From an uncultured Ruminococcus sp. (GTDB lineage: Bacteria > Bacillota > Clostridia > Oscillospirales > Ruminococcaceae): a stretch of 64,000 nucleotides of DNA. Position numbers and translations under genes: made by a program. Position 1 is the stretch's first letter. Each line of letters starts with the position of its first letter. The notes under the pieces were generated by a model, which saw nothing but the letters and a program-made list of their open reading frames with translations, had not been told where the DNA came from and did not search any database. The stretch lies in the NCBI GenBank assembly GCA_900545345.1, contig UQYQ01000009.1, positions 12,055 through 76,054 on the forward strand. Direction: 5' to 3'. Of this stretch, positions 1 through 9,629 are shown piece by piece.

Positions 1-135
1 ATATCCAAAGTTATATCAATACGCTCTTACAAAGGAGAGAACAAGGAGCGGCTGAAGCTTAAAGAGCAATTTAAGCTCCCTTCTAAGTTGACAGCGGCAG
101 AACGGAAAGTGAATGATATATTTTATGGAACATAA
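1..135 (+). CDS. Phage tail assembly protein, C-terminal end only
   Basis: The window opens inside a reading frame that ends with TAA at 133-135. The visible 44 residues are basic and hydrophilic (RSYKGENKERLKLKEQFKLP and onwards, ending DIFYGT). I do not recognise the sequence itself. Its position, two short genes before a tape measure gene, is where siphoviruses keep the tail assembly chaperones, so that role is inferred from context only. It overlaps the next small gene by 11 bases. Confidence 0.5.
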   Translation: MSKVISIRSYKGENKERLKLKEQFKLPSKLTAAERKVNDIFYGT

Positions 136-274
136 AAAGTACAAAATCAAGTGCCCTTTTTGCGGTCATGAAATGTCTAACATACAGTACGAAAAAGGGG
201 GTGTATCAGCTAAAGTTTTCACCAAATGTAAAAACTCGAAGTGTAAAAAAGAATTTGAAATAAAACTAAATTAA
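125..274 (+). CDS. Com-like zinc ribbon protein (49 aa)
   Basis: A 49-residue protein with four cysteines in two pairs: C10-P-F-C13 near the N terminus and C35-x4-C40 near the C terminus, with basic residues between. This resembles the Com zinc-ribbon family of Mu-like phages, whose founding member is a translational activator, but the match rests only on size and cysteine layout. The ATG lies inside the end of the upstream gene, which points to translational coupling. It sits just before the tape measure gene. A structural or chaperone role in tail assembly is equally possible. Confidence 0.6.
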   Translation: MEHKKYKIKCPFCGHEMSNIQYEKGGVSAKVFTKCKNSKCKKEFEIKLN

Positions 275-321
275 GCAGTGCCCATGTGCCCGTCTTAAAG
301 TATTACAAAGAAGGGGTGCGT

Positions 322-3300
322 ATGGCAGAAGGACTAAAAATAAAAATATTCGGTGATGCTAAAGACCTTGAAAAAGCATTGCAGAACTTAAAAACTGTTG
401 GTGTAAAATCCTTAAACGGTATAAAGACAGTCGGTGAAAAAACAATGAAGTCTTTAGCCACTGTCGGAACTGCAAGTATCGGTGCAATAACCGCAGGATT
501 GACAGCAAGCGTAAAAGCAGGCAAAGACTTTGAACAGACCTTTGCAAAGGCTTCTACGCTTTTCGGTGATGTTAATGTTCAAACCGACAAGCTAAAAACA
601 AACATGCTTGCAATATCGAGTGAAACAGGCGTTGCGGCTAAAGAGCTTAACGAGGCTTTATACTCTGCCCTTTCGGCAGGCGTTGAAGTCACAGAAGATA
701 TGCAGACATCAACGGAGTTTTTGTCTAACTCGTCAAAACTGGCTAAAGCAGGCTTTACAGATGTTGAAACTGCTATCTCCGCAACAGCAAAGACATTAAA
801 CGCATATAACCTCCCTGCAAGCGAAGCGGCAAACATACAAAATATGCTTATCCAAACTCAAAACAAAGGTATTACCACCGTTGACGAGTTAGGACAAACG
901 CTTGCACAGGTTACACCAACTGCATCGGCTTTTGGTGTGGCTTTCGATCAAGTGTCTGCTTCCCTATCAACAATGACTGCACAAGGTACACCTACAGCAC
1001 AGGCAACAACACAGCTTAATAGCTTGATTGCCGAGCTTGGCAAAAACGGTACTGTCGCTTCTGATAATCTTAAAAAGGCAGCTAAAGGCTCTGAGTATGC
1101 AGGCATGTCCTTTAATGACATGATGGATAAAGGTGCGAACTTAGGCGATGTCCTGTCGCTGATGGACAAGTATGCATCTGCATCAGGTGTCAGCCTTGTT
1201 GATATGTTTAGCTCTATCGAGGCAGGAAAAGCAGCACTATCTATAATGACAAAAGACGGTGCTAAATTTAACGAAAACTTAAAGGCTATGGCAGACAGTG
1301 CAGGGCTTGTAGACACAGCATACGAAAAGATGTCAAACACGCTTGAAACACAGCTTGACAGACTAAAGCAAAGTGTAACCAACTTAGGTATTGCAATCTA
1401 CGAGGAAAACAACACTGTATTTGCACAAATGGCAAACTTCGGTGCAGAATGTATCTCCAAAATTTCAGAGGGATTTGAAGCTAATGGCACTGAGGGAATG
1501 ATTACAGCGTTAGGCAATGTGCTGTCTGATGTATTAACTAAAACTACCGAAAATTTACCGCTTGTTTTTGACATTTCAGGCGATTTATTATCCTCTGTGG
1601 TTGACGGCATAGACCGAAACTTGTCTAAGATATCAGAAGCTTCGGAAAAGATTATATCATCTCTCAGAGACGGTATAACAAACTTTATGCCGAAATTACA
1701 GCCTGTTGTCAAAGAGATAGGTAATATTTTAGTGCAAGGTATTATTGCATATAAACAGGTGTTTTGGGCTGCTGCATTAAATGTTGTATCGGCTTTAGCA
1801 CAAGGTATTGCGAAAAACAGCAAGAAAATATCAAAGCAAGCTGTGGAACTCATAAACAGCATTGTTAAAACCGCAACAGATAATGCACCTTTGCTTATAA
1901 AGTCAGCCAGTAACATATTAACTGATGTCCTGAAATCTCTTGCTAAAAACTCAGACACTATAACATCTAATGTTAAGGTGCTTATAACTCAAATATGCAA
2001 GGCTATATCAGATAACGCACCGCAGTTGATACAAGCAGGTGTAGAGCTTATAAGAGCTTTAGTCAAAGGCATTGTGGACAACGCAGGAGAAATAATTAAA
2101 GCGTTGCTCGGCACGATAGGAAGTCTTTTAAAAGAGCTTGGCAAAATATCTCCGTTGTTGGTCGGAATCGGTGCGGCTATTACTGCTAATTTTGCAATAA
2201 ATACAATATCAGGTTTTATTACTAAGATTAAAGAAACTGCTGTCGTTCAAGCACTTCTAAAATCTGCCACAGATAAAGCAACTATTTCACAGCAACTTTT
2301 AAATGCTGCTCAATCTGCCAGTCCTACAACTTGGATAATCGGTGCGGTCGGACTTTTAGCAACGGCTCTAACCACATTTGCTATTGCTTCGGACGATGCC
2401 GCCGAAAGTCAATGCAAACTCACAGAAGCACAGCAAGAGTCTATAGAAAAATCAGAAGAGTTTCAGCGCGAAATACAAGACAACATAGATGCATTAAACA
2501 ATCAAGTTAGCAAAGTATCCACTGAGTTTAATTATTATGGTGACTTAGCTGATGAACTTGACAATATAGTTGATAAAAACGGCAAGATTAAATCAGGTTA
2601 TGAGGACAGAGCAAAAGTCATAACAAATGAGCTATCTAAGGCTTTAGGCATTGAAATTGATACAAACGGAAAAGTCATAGAGGATTATGAGAAGTTACAA
2701 GCTAAAATAAATGAAACTATTGAGCTGAAAAAGGCTCAATCGTTATTAGATAGCACCAATGATAAATTCATGGAAGCCTTAGAAAGCGAAAAAAACAGTG
2801 CTGATAAGTTAGCTGGTAGCTATAAAGACTTAAATGATGAAAAAGAAAAAAATCAAAAACTGAAAAGTTTAAGAGATGAATTAGAGGGGCTTTATAATAA
2901 CCGCTCAGTAGACAATTGGAGTGAACGTGTTCAAGGACTTTGGGATGAATACAAAGAATTAACAGGTAGTGTAAAACAAGGATTTAATGCAATTGATGAA
3001 TCAATTGAAAATTCTGATAATAGTATTAAAGAACTGTCAAACACATATGAAAACAATAAACAGTCTGCACTCGATAATCAAACAGTAATAACCAATTACA
3101 CTCAACTGCAAAATGCTATAGCAAGCGGAAATGTTGAGGCAATAAAGCAATCAACAGAAGCTATTGAATTTTTCATGAAGACTGGCAAAGCGTTTACAAT
3201 CGAAAATCTGGAAGAGCAGAAAAAGCTATATGAAGAACAATTAAAAGAAGCTCAGAAAATGCTTGTCGACCATGCAGAAGGAGCAGAGGAACTTGTTGCT

Positions 3301-5028
3301 GCTACCGAAAAAGACCTTGACGAAATCAACGAAACCATAGCATCTAAATTTATCTTAGACACAATCGGCGAAGCAGGAATGAGCAGTTTTGCGGACGGTA
3401 TTAAGTCGGGCAAAGAAAAGGATGTAAACCGTGAACTAGAACTGCTTGCAGGGTCAATAGGTGTTAAGCTTGAAAAAGCCAAAGACGGAAGCTATAAGAT
3501 AGGAAATACCACCTCAAAACAATTAGCAAACGGTATTCAAAGCGGTAAAACATCTGTCGAGCAGGCTTCACAGACAATTGCAAGCTGTTTTTATAACACT
3601 CTATCAAGTGCTGAAAATTTAAGCACAGCGGAAAGCAGCGGTACTGCCCTTGCAGCTTATGCAATTCGAGGATTGTATGCGGGCATGTCACAAGCAAGCC
3701 AAGCAGTTAAGCAAGCGAAAAAACAGCAAAAAGCCGACCGAAAACAGCAAGCAAAAGAAGCCGAAGAAGCAGCCGAAATAGCTCGCCAACAAGCAGAAGC
3801 ACAAGCTAAAGTCGCACAAAAACAGGCAGAAAAGGCTAAGAAACTTGCAAAAGAGCGTAAGCAACTTGTCAAAGAGGCTAATAAAACAGTCGATGAGGCT
3901 TATAAAAATCGTAAAGACAAGTTAGACAGTATAAACAAAAAGCATGAAAAGGCACTTGATGACTTGTACGAAAAATACACATCAACTATTAACAGTATAG
4001 AAGATGAATATACAAGCACTCTAGAAAGCATAAAAAGTAAACAAGATAGTTATCGGGATAAAATAATGTCGTTCAGCGACTTGTTTGGTATGACATCACA
4101 AAACAATGTACACAGCAAAGACGGTGTGCTTGCAAACCTAGCTTACACAACAACTCAATATGAGGAGTTTTATAAGACCCTCGAAACGCTCAAAAAGCGT
4201 GGCATATCTCAAAACTTGCTAGAGCAATTTACCGACTTAGGTGTCGGATATACTGCACAGCTAAAGCAGATAGCCTCTATGGATAATGCAGAGCTTGCAT
4301 CATATCAACAAATGCTTGACAGGCAAATGGGAATTGCCAATAAAATAGCCGAGCAAAAATACATCGGCGAAAGAAACGCCGCAGAAGCTGAGTATGACAA
4401 AAAAACCGCAAAAGCCATTGCCGATTACGAAGCAGATGTAAAGGCTCAAAACGAACGCTACAAAAAGCAGATAAAAAAACTTACTACTGACACCGAGAGC
4501 TACATGGAAAAGCTCGGTAAACAGCTTAAAAAGGGCTTGAAAAAAGGCTCTAAAATGAGCAACAAAGAAGCAGAGCAAATCGCCGAAAACCTTGTAGGAG
4601 AAGTAGTCAAGAAGTGCAAGAAAAAACTTAAAATCAATTCACCATCAAAGGTCATGGAGTTTGATATAGCGGGAATGATGACTAAAGGTCTTGTGCGTGG
4701 TCTTACAGACGGCACAAAGGATATTGTTAAGTCAGCAGAAACACAGGTTGATAAGCTCAACAAAGCTTATGACAACATATCTGTTGCCAACAAGCTAAAA
4801 TCTGCATTTGCAAAAGCTAAATCGGCAGTAGGAGCAAACTTAAACGGCATATCTGCAAATATTACGGCTGGCTCGCCTACTACGATTGTGTATAACAACT
4901 GTAATAATACGACTAATAACAATGAGCATACTCAAAATGTTACGTTTGAGGACACTATGCAAGCACCTGACGAGGTAGCAAGAGCTTTAAAGTACAACAA
5001 CCTATACGGATTAGGAGGCAATACATGA
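322..5028 (+). CDS. Phage tail tape measure protein (1568 aa)
   Basis: This large protein sets tail length in siphoviruses and fills the tail tube before DNA ejection. The N-terminal third has the conserved tape measure core of the TP901 type (around residues 90-300, with motifs such as GVAAKELNEALYSALSAGV). It is followed by degenerate helical repeats of the form NSxxI...LIxxI...DNAPxLI (about residues 500-620) and hydrophobic segments near residues 620-700. Long coiled-coil stretches rich in Lys, Glu, Gln and Ala fill about 1130-1430. The start is ATG 322, behind AAGGGG five bases upstream. An upstream in-frame GTG at 286 has no ribosome binding site. The last four bases overlap the next gene (ATGA). 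Reading frame intact. Confidence 0.95.
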   Translation: MAEGLKIKIFGDAKDLEKALQNLKTVGVKSLNGIKTVGEKTMKSLATVGTASIGAITAGLTASVKAGKDFEQTFAKASTLFGDVNVQTDKLKTNMLAISSETGVAAKELNEALYSALSAGVEVTEDMQTSTEFLSNSSKLAKAGFTDVETAISATAKTLNAYNLPASEAANIQNMLIQTQNKGITTVDELGQTLAQVTPTASAFGVAFDQVSASLSTMTAQGTPTAQATTQLNSLIAELGKNGTVASDNLKKAAKGSEYAGMSFNDMMDKGANLGDVLSLMDKYASASGVSLVDMFSSIEAGKAALSIMTKDGAKFNENLKAMADSAGLVDTAYEKMSNTLETQLDRLKQSVTNLGIAIYEENNTVFAQMANFGAECISKISEGFEANGTEGMITALGNVLSDVLTKTTENLPLVFDISGDLLSSVVDGIDRNLSKISEASEKIISSLRDGITNFMPKLQPVVKEIGNILVQGIIAYKQVFWAAALNVVSALAQGIAKNSKKISKQAVELINSIVKTATDNAPLLIKSASNILTDVLKSLAKNSDTITSNVKVLITQICKAISDNAPQLIQAGVELIRALVKGIVDNAGEIIKALLGTIGSLLKELGKISPLLVGIGAAITANFAINTISGFITKIKETAVVQALLKSATDKATISQQLLNAAQSASPTTWIIGAVGLLATALTTFAIASDDAAESQCKLTEAQQESIEKSEEFQREIQDNIDALNNQVSKVSTEFNYYGDLADELDNIVDKNGKIKSGYEDRAKVITNELSKALGIEIDTNGKVIEDYEKLQAKINETIELKKAQSLLDSTNDKFMEALESEKNSADKLAGSYKDLNDEKEKNQKLKSLRDELEGLYNNRSVDNWSERVQGLWDEYKELTGSVKQGFNAIDESIENSDNSIKELSNTYENNKQSALDNQTVITNYTQLQNAIASGNVEAIKQSTEAIEFFMKTGKAFTIENLEEQKKLYEEQLKEAQKMLVDHAEGAEELVAATEKDLDEINETIASKFILDTIGEAGMSSFADGIKSGKEKDVNRELELLAGSIGVKLEKAKDGSYKIGNTTSKQLANGIQSGKTSVEQASQTIASCFYNTLSSAENLSTAESSGTALAAYAIRGLYAGMSQASQAVKQAKKQQKADRKQQAKEAEEAAEIARQQAEAQAKVAQKQAEKAKKLAKERKQLVKEANKTVDEAYKNRKDKLDSINKKHEKALDDLYEKYTSTINSIEDEYTSTLESIKSKQDSYRDKIMSFSDLFGMTSQNNVHSKDGVLANLAYTTTQYEEFYKTLETLKKRGISQNLLEQFTDLGVGYTAQLKQIASMDNAELASYQQMLDRQMGIANKIAEQKYIGERNAAEAEYDKKTAKAIADYEADVKAQNERYKKQIKKLTTDTESYMEKLGKQLKKGLKKGSKMSNKEAEQIAENLVGEVVKKCKKKLKINSPSKVMEFDIAGMMTKGLVRGLTDGTKDIVKSAETQVDKLNKAYDNISVANKLKSAFAKAKSAVGANLNGISANITAGSPTTIVYNNCNNTTNNNEHTQNVTFEDTMQAPDEVARALKYNNLYGLGGNT

Positions 5029-6092
5029 TTAAATTAACACGGCGAAGCGATAACAAAGAATTTGTTATTGATGATGAAAGCAAAGAATGGAGAGCGACTA
5101 AGATTGAGGGCATAGACGCTCCAACTACAAATATCTATACCGAAACGCCGGCAATAGGCACTGGCGAAATTGTGACAGGCAAATATACAGGGCGGCGTGA
5201 CATAACAGTCGCTGCCCACAGGTCATCACAAGAGGATATAGGAACAGCAAGAAACAAAGTGTTAGAGTTCTTCAATCCCGATGATACATATACCATGGAA
5301 ATCACATACAACAGTAAAACATTGTATATCGACTGCGAATTGCTGAATTACAGTTTGCCGACTGAAAACATATACAAGCCGTTAGACTTGACATTTACCA
5401 TGCTGTGCCCTCAGCCATATTTTTATGATAACAACACGGTATCAGCAACAATCGGTAATGACGGCAGACCAGAACGCCAATTTACAAATGACGGACAAAT
5501 CGATGTCAGTCCTATTATAACTATCACACAGGAAAATTCAGAATTGGAATTTGAGTTGACATTTATTACTATTAACATTGGCACTACTAATGTGATACGC
5601 ATTGTATTAGATGACAGCTTTAAGTCCCCACCATCAACTGGCAGACCTAGCTCAAAGTATATCTTAGACACCGCCAACGGCACACTGACAGAGTACGGCA
5701 CGAATAAGGATTTGACAAGATTTATAACAAGCGGCAATCCTCAGTTAAAAATCAAACATGGCAGTGACAAGCATTTTGTTATGCTGTCCTCAAGGCAACG
5801 CGAAACAATTTCAGGCACGCTGTCCATATCATCATCGGACTACTATCACGCAGTAATAAACGAGTATGTTCGTGAGCTGACTATCACTTTTCCAAACAAC
5901 ACAAGTCAAACATTTAAGTTTACGGTGGATGACCAACACTATAACAACTATACGATACGCTTCTCAACTGAAAAAGTTGATATATGGGGTCCTACATCGG
6001 AATATGCCTTGTGTTACACAGCTATTTTACACGATGGCGGATATCGAAGCACAGCGACTATCGAATTTAACAAACTGTATAGAGGGTTTTAG
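5025..6092 (+). CDS. Phage distal tail protein (Dit-like, 355 aa)
   Basis: This looks like a distal tail protein of the siphovirus tail family (Sipho_tail/Dit type), the hub joining tail tube and tip. Supporting features are its place directly after the tape measure gene, the N-terminal strand-rich region beginning MIKLTRRSDNKEF, and the typical stretch of about residues 30-130 that ends in CPQPYFYDNNTV. The C-terminal half may be a carbohydrate-binding-like insertion, but I cannot name it. The start overlaps the tape measure stop as ATGA. The protein would act in the virion with the Gp37-like protein downstream. Confidence 0.8.
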   Translation: MIKLTRRSDNKEFVIDDESKEWRATKIEGIDAPTTNIYTETPAIGTGEIVTGKYTGRRDITVAAHRSSQEDIGTARNKVLEFFNPDDTYTMEITYNSKTLYIDCELLNYSLPTENIYKPLDLTFTMLCPQPYFYDNNTVSATIGNDGRPERQFTNDGQIDVSPIITITQENSELEFELTFITINIGTTNVIRIVLDDSFKSPPSTGRPSSKYILDTANGTLTEYGTNKDLTRFITSGNPQLKIKHGSDKHFVMLSSRQRETISGTLSISSSDYYHAVINEYVRELTITFPNNTSQTFKFTVDDQHYNNYTIRFSTEKVDIWGPTSEYALCYTAILHDGGYRSTATIEFNKLYRGF

Positions 6093-6094
6093 CT

Positions 6095-7363
6095 ATGTAT
6101 TTTATGATAACAGATAAAAACTTTAAGCGTATTTGCACACTTACTAATGCTATCAACATTCAATGGATTCAACGTTGGTATTCCTGCGGAGAGTTTTCAA
6201 TTCAACTCCCCGCAGAAAGTACTAATATAACACCCGAATGGCATTATATATTTTGCAGTGAACGTCCAAATGTCGGCATTATTCAGCAAAAAATATACAC
6301 TCAGAATATAAAGGGTAAGTTTCTACAGATTTCAGGTTTTTTCATGGAGCATGAGTTGTCAAATTTGGTTATTACCTACGATGAGCTTAAACACTCAGAA
6401 GATCAATATAACACCTTGTACCATAAAATTGGACTTATGGTTAAAAAATATGTTGAACCAGTAGAAAGCGGTCATTTTTGGTACGACAGCGATATGTATT
6501 TCCTTCCCTACCCCGACAATCGTCTTAGGATTTTTGGTAAATATCCTGACAAATCAAACGGCAGTTATTATTTTGAAGTAAATAATCAAGACCTTATGTC
6601 AGCAGCGTTTGAAATGTCTAAGCTAAATGAAACGAGCTTTATTTATACTGTACCTATTACAGATATAAACAATGACAATTACAATAAAAACCTAACCATG
6701 CTCGAAAGTAAAGAAAATGCTGATGTTGTCTTTACCGAAAGACATATAAAAGATTTTACTATTACTTATGACGATAGTAATTATAAAAATTGTGTTAAGG
6801 TTTTAGGTCCTGTTTTAAACGGTATTAAATACGATGCAGAAATCGTATCGGACGAAGATGTCAAACGATGGATTATCCTTGATAATTCAAATATGTCGCT
6901 ACTAGACCCCGAAAAAAAGAGTGACGGCACGCTTGATTATAATATACACTACACCGCTGAAACTCTGCCGCAAGTCTTAAAAGATGCAGGAATGGCAGAG
7001 CTAGAGAAGTATCAAAAGGTATTAAACCTTGATATACAACTGAATAGCATTACAGATTATGAATACACCAAAGACTACAATGTCGGAGAAATCATCACTG
7101 TAAAAATTGAAAGCTTAGGCATAGAAGAAACCAAACAAATCATTGAAGTCAGTGAAGTTTGGAAAGCAAATAAACATGAAGTATATTTAGAACTCGGCGA
7201 AAGCAGACAAAGTACACTTGACAAAGCTAAAAGAGCAATGTCAAAAGGGTCATTATCCAAATTCAGGGGTGCTGTAAGCAATAGTAACGGTTCGGGTAGT
7301 GGCACAGGCGGTACTGTAACATTCATAACCACAACGGATATAGATAACATAATCAACAGCTAA
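6095..7363 (+). CDS. Phage tail protein, siphovirus ReqiPepy6 Gp37-like (422 aa)
   Basis: This matches the Gp37-like tail protein family found after Dit in Gram-positive siphoviruses and thought to be tail-associated or baseplate protein. Family signs are the N-terminal IQWIQRWYSCGEFSIQLP motif (about residues 24-41) and the later SYYFEVNNQDLMSAAF-type segment. The middle and C-terminal parts are strand rich and end in a Ser/Gly linker (SNGSGSGTGG, near residue 400) and a Thr-rich tail. It begins two bases after the Dit stop, so the tail genes are one operon. Confidence 0.8.
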   Translation: MYFMITDKNFKRICTLTNAINIQWIQRWYSCGEFSIQLPAESTNITPEWHYIFCSERPNVGIIQQKIYTQNIKGKFLQISGFFMEHELSNLVITYDELKHSEDQYNTLYHKIGLMVKKYVEPVESGHFWYDSDMYFLPYPDNRLRIFGKYPDKSNGSYYFEVNNQDLMSAAFEMSKLNETSFIYTVPITDINNDNYNKNLTMLESKENADVVFTERHIKDFTITYDDSNYKNCVKVLGPVLNGIKYDAEIVSDEDVKRWIILDNSNMSLLDPEKKSDGTLDYNIHYTAETLPQVLKDAGMAELEKYQKVLNLDIQLNSITDYEYTKDYNVGEIITVKIESLGIEETKQIIEVSEVWKANKHEVYLELGESRQSTLDKAKRAMSKGSLSKFRGAVSNSNGSGSGTGGTVTFITTTDIDNIINS

Positions 7364-7382
7364 AGCAAAAAGGAGTATAACT

Positions 7383-7796
7383 ATGGGTAAAATTTTAGAT
7401 TTAGACGGATTAGCTCATTTTTGGAACGAAGTCAAAGCCTTAATAAATACCAAAGCTAACAAAAGTGAGGTAACGCAGTTAGCTGATGCTGTTAATAAAA
7501 TAAGTGACATTACTACAACCACTAACGGAGCATTTACAAAAACAAAAGGCAAAGTAATAACAAATATATCTAGTGACGAGCCTACAACACTAGATATAGG
7601 ATTTACTCCGAAATATTTTGAACTACTTGGTATTGGTGGCTGCTCAGGCTTGTATTTATATTGGGATAAAACTAACGGATGGACAGGCTATGCAGGTCCT
7701 TTGTATGACTATGATGTGGATATGGACAACAATACTGTAACAATATCAACACACTTGACAATGCAAGGCGATTTTATTTGGCATGCGTTTGGATAA
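7383..7796 (+). CDS. Phage distal tail/receptor-binding-type protein (137 aa)
   Basis: A short virion protein with an N-terminal helix (LDLDGLAHFWNEVKALI, residues 5-21), a motif seen at the start of many Firmicute phage tail-tip or fibre proteins. After a short coiled coil comes a strand-rich C-terminal domain with aromatic residues (YLYWDKTNGWTGYAG). The start has AAGGAG nine bases upstream. Location between the tail-tip genes and the lysis genes fits a baseplate or receptor-binding part. The exact function is not known from sequence. Confidence 0.6.
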   Translation: MGKILDLDGLAHFWNEVKALINTKANKSEVTQLADAVNKISDITTTTNGAFTKTKGKVITNISSDEPTTLDIGFTPKYFELLGIGGCSGLYLYWDKTNGWTGYAGPLYDYDVDMDNNTVTISTHLTMQGDFIWHAFG

Positions 7797-7815
7797 AAAA
7801 CAAGGAGGAATTTTT

Positions 7816-8484
7816 ATGTCAATTAATTATGAAAAACAACTAGGAAAAAGACTGGCTAACTTTAATAGTAAGTATTATAAACCACCTATCAACCAAGCCT
7901 CACGAGGTCAATGCGTTTGGTATACGCAGGGGCGAGCTTATGAAAAAACAGGCGTGAAGATTGGTGCTAGGGGTGACGGAAAGGACGTATATGCAAACTG
8001 TAAATCAAGCGGTTTTCAGGTGTCAGAATATCCAAAGTCAAATAGCATTGCCTGTTTCGGTGGGGGTACATACGGACATGTTAAATATGTGGAGTATGTT
8101 ATTGATGACACCGTGTATTACACTGAGGCTAACCCAAACGCTGATAACAAGATAAGTGCCGATGACGGAGTTTTAAAGAAAATGTCATTGTCAGCATGGA
8201 TGAATCAGCGTAATTTGCAAGGTCATGTTGTTGTGAAGAAAGAAAAGCTAATCAGCTTTAAGATAACAACAAAAAACAGACAGATAGGTTTATACAAGTC
8301 AAGCGATATAAAAAAGAGCAACAAGGTTAAAACGGTAAGTGCAAACTCGGTAAAGGTAGTTTCAGGAAGTGGAATAACTAAAGGCGGCAGAGAGCTTGTA
8401 AAGGTTTTGTACGGCAATAAGTATTATTGGGCAATTAGAAAAAACAGACTAGGTAAAAAACAATTGGAAAGGGTAGTAAAATGA
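7816..8484 (+). CDS. CHAP-domain endolysin (222 aa)
   Basis: A peptidoglycan hydrolase for host lysis. The N-terminal CHAP domain (about residues 15-135) has the catalytic Cys33 in GQCVWY and His88 in YGHVKYVE, followed by the YTEANPNADN stretch typical of CHAP amidases/endopeptidases. Residues about 145-222 form a basic, strand-rich C-terminal domain that may bind the cell wall. I chose ATG 7816, which has a strong AAGGAGG site. An in-frame ATG at 7783 lies inside the preceding gene and lacks such a site. The stop overlaps the start of the next gene by four bases. Confidence 0.85.
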   Translation: MSINYEKQLGKRLANFNSKYYKPPINQASRGQCVWYTQGRAYEKTGVKIGARGDGKDVYANCKSSGFQVSEYPKSNSIACFGGGTYGHVKYVEYVIDDTVYYTEANPNADNKISADDGVLKKMSLSAWMNQRNLQGHVVVKKEKLISFKITTKNRQIGLYKSSDIKKSNKVKTVSANSVKVVSGSGITKGGRELVKVLYGNKYYWAIRKNRLGKKQLERVVK

Positions 8485-8786
8485 CTAACGAACAAATCGC
8501 AGTAAAACTGGAAGAACATACTCAAAAAATAGGCAGTTTAAATCACAGAATGAATGACTGTGAAGCACAGCAGAAAACAATAAATAACCTTGTTAATGCA
8601 GTTGATAAACTTGCAATCAACATGGAAAATATGCTGAAAGAGCAGGCTTTGCAGGGCAAGAGAATTTCAACATTGGAACAAGAGCCAGTAAATGAATTTA
8701 AGTATTACAAGCGAATAATTGCAAGTGCATCAATAAGCGGAGTTTTAGGAGCAATTGTCGGTGCTGTAATGGCTTTAGTATTATAA
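8481..8786 (+). CDS. XhlA-like lysis-associated membrane protein (101 aa)
   Basis: The protein is a coiled coil (residues 1-70, heptad-like with Leu, Ile and Met) followed by one C-terminal membrane helix (about 76-100, IIASASISGVLGAIVGAVMALVL). This is the layout of the hemolysin XhlA family, which works with a holin and an endolysin in PBSX-type lysis cassettes. It overlaps the endolysin gene and is followed by a holin. Identification is by architecture and position. Confidence 0.7.
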   Translation: MTNEQIAVKLEEHTQKIGSLNHRMNDCEAQQKTINNLVNAVDKLAINMENMLKEQALQGKRISTLEQEPVNEFKYYKRIIASASISGVLGAIVGAVMALVL

Positions 8787-8870
8787 ATTACGAATACAAG
8801 TGAAAAAATACGGTTTATTAAGAAATATTACGCTTAACTCGAAAAAAATACGATTTAGGAGGTTTTATGT

Positions 8871-9098
8871 ATGAAAAACATAACTAAAGGAACAATCACC
8901 AGAACGGCAATACTCGTGCTGGCACTAACAAATCAGGTGCTAACGGTATTCGGGGTGTCACCCATACCAGTTGAAGATGGCACAATAACAAATTTAATTT
9001 CAGCAGGATTTACAATCGGAGCGAGCATCGCCGCTTGGTGGAAAAATAACAGCTTTACGAAGAAGGCTATTGAAGCAGACAAGGTGATGAAAGAGTAG
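8871..9098 (+). CDS. Phage holin, phi-LC3 type (75 aa)
   Basis: A small membrane protein with two hydrophobic segments (residues 11-29 and about 40-58) separated by a short loop (GVSPIPVEDG) and ending in a charged tail. The sequence TRTAILVLALTNQVLTVFG and the ASIAAWWKNNSFTKKA motif are typical of phage_holin_1 (phi-LC3) proteins. It forms membrane lesions that release the endolysin. It has AGGAGG eight bases before the ATG. The short upstream spacer contains two similar GAAAAAATACG-type repeats with no clear role. Confidence 0.88.
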   Translation: MKNITKGTITRTAILVLALTNQVLTVFGVSPIPVEDGTITNLISAGFTIGASIAAWWKNNSFTKKAIEADKVMKE

Positions 9099-9116
9099 TT
9101 TTAAGGATGTGTAGTT

Positions 9117-9629
9117 TTGGCAAACAGAGGAAATATAGATTGGGTAAAAATACGAAATGAATACATAAACACACCTACCTCATATGACAGGCTTGCTAAA
9201 AAATATAAAGTAAGCAGAGGGTCATTAAGTAAAAGAGCCAAAAATGAAGATTGGACAGGCAAGCGTGCCGAGTGCATAAAAAAAGCTCAGGAGCGTTTGT
9301 CTGAACAGTCTATCGAGGCACAGATGAACTATCAGGAAAAATTAATGCAAGTGCGGTCAAAATTGCTTGATAAGATAGACAGAGCTGTAGACGCTCTGGA
9401 AAATCAGAATGTTGATGTGGAAAAAGAAATAACCAGCACCGATGAGGACGGTAATGTTAAAAAGTCAAAGTTACAAGAAAGCACTAAGATAAAAGGCGAT
9501 TTAAACTCAAAGATTATAAAAAATCTCACTTCTGCTTTACGTGACCTGGATAACAAGGAAACGATTAACGATAATGATAGCCTTGATACAGGCGTTATAA
9601 TTCTGCCGGAGGTGACACCTGATGAATAA
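9117..9629 (+). CDS. Phage terminase small subunit (170 aa)
   Basis: The N-terminal region (residues 8-45, WVKIRNEYINTPTSYDRLAKKYKVSRGSLSKRA, then DWTGKR) is a helix-turn-helix DNA-binding domain of the kind found in small terminases that recognise the packaging site. The rest is helical and charged, suited to ring assembly. The start codon is TTG at 9117 behind AAGGATGTG. It begins only 18 bases after the holin stop and overlaps the large terminase by eight bases. It opens a head module whose style differs from the tail genes upstream. Confidence 0.8.
   Translation: MANRGNIDWVKIRNEYINTPTSYDRLAKKYKVSRGSLSKRAKNEDWTGKRAECIKKAQERLSEQSIEAQMNYQEKLMQVRSKLLDKIDRAVDALENQNVDVEKEITSTDEDGNVKKSKLQESTKIKGDLNSKIIKNLTSALRDLDNKETINDNDSLDTGVIILPEVTPDE

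Noticed and set aside
286..321. GTG start for the tape measure protein twelve codons upstream
   Set aside because: No ribosome binding site stands before it, while ATG 322 has AAGGGG at the proper distance.
948..1382. Open minus-strand frame of 144 codons inside the tape measure gene
   Set aside because: It is antisense to a clearly coding gene, has no ribosome binding site and has a composition typical of a codon-mirrored frame.
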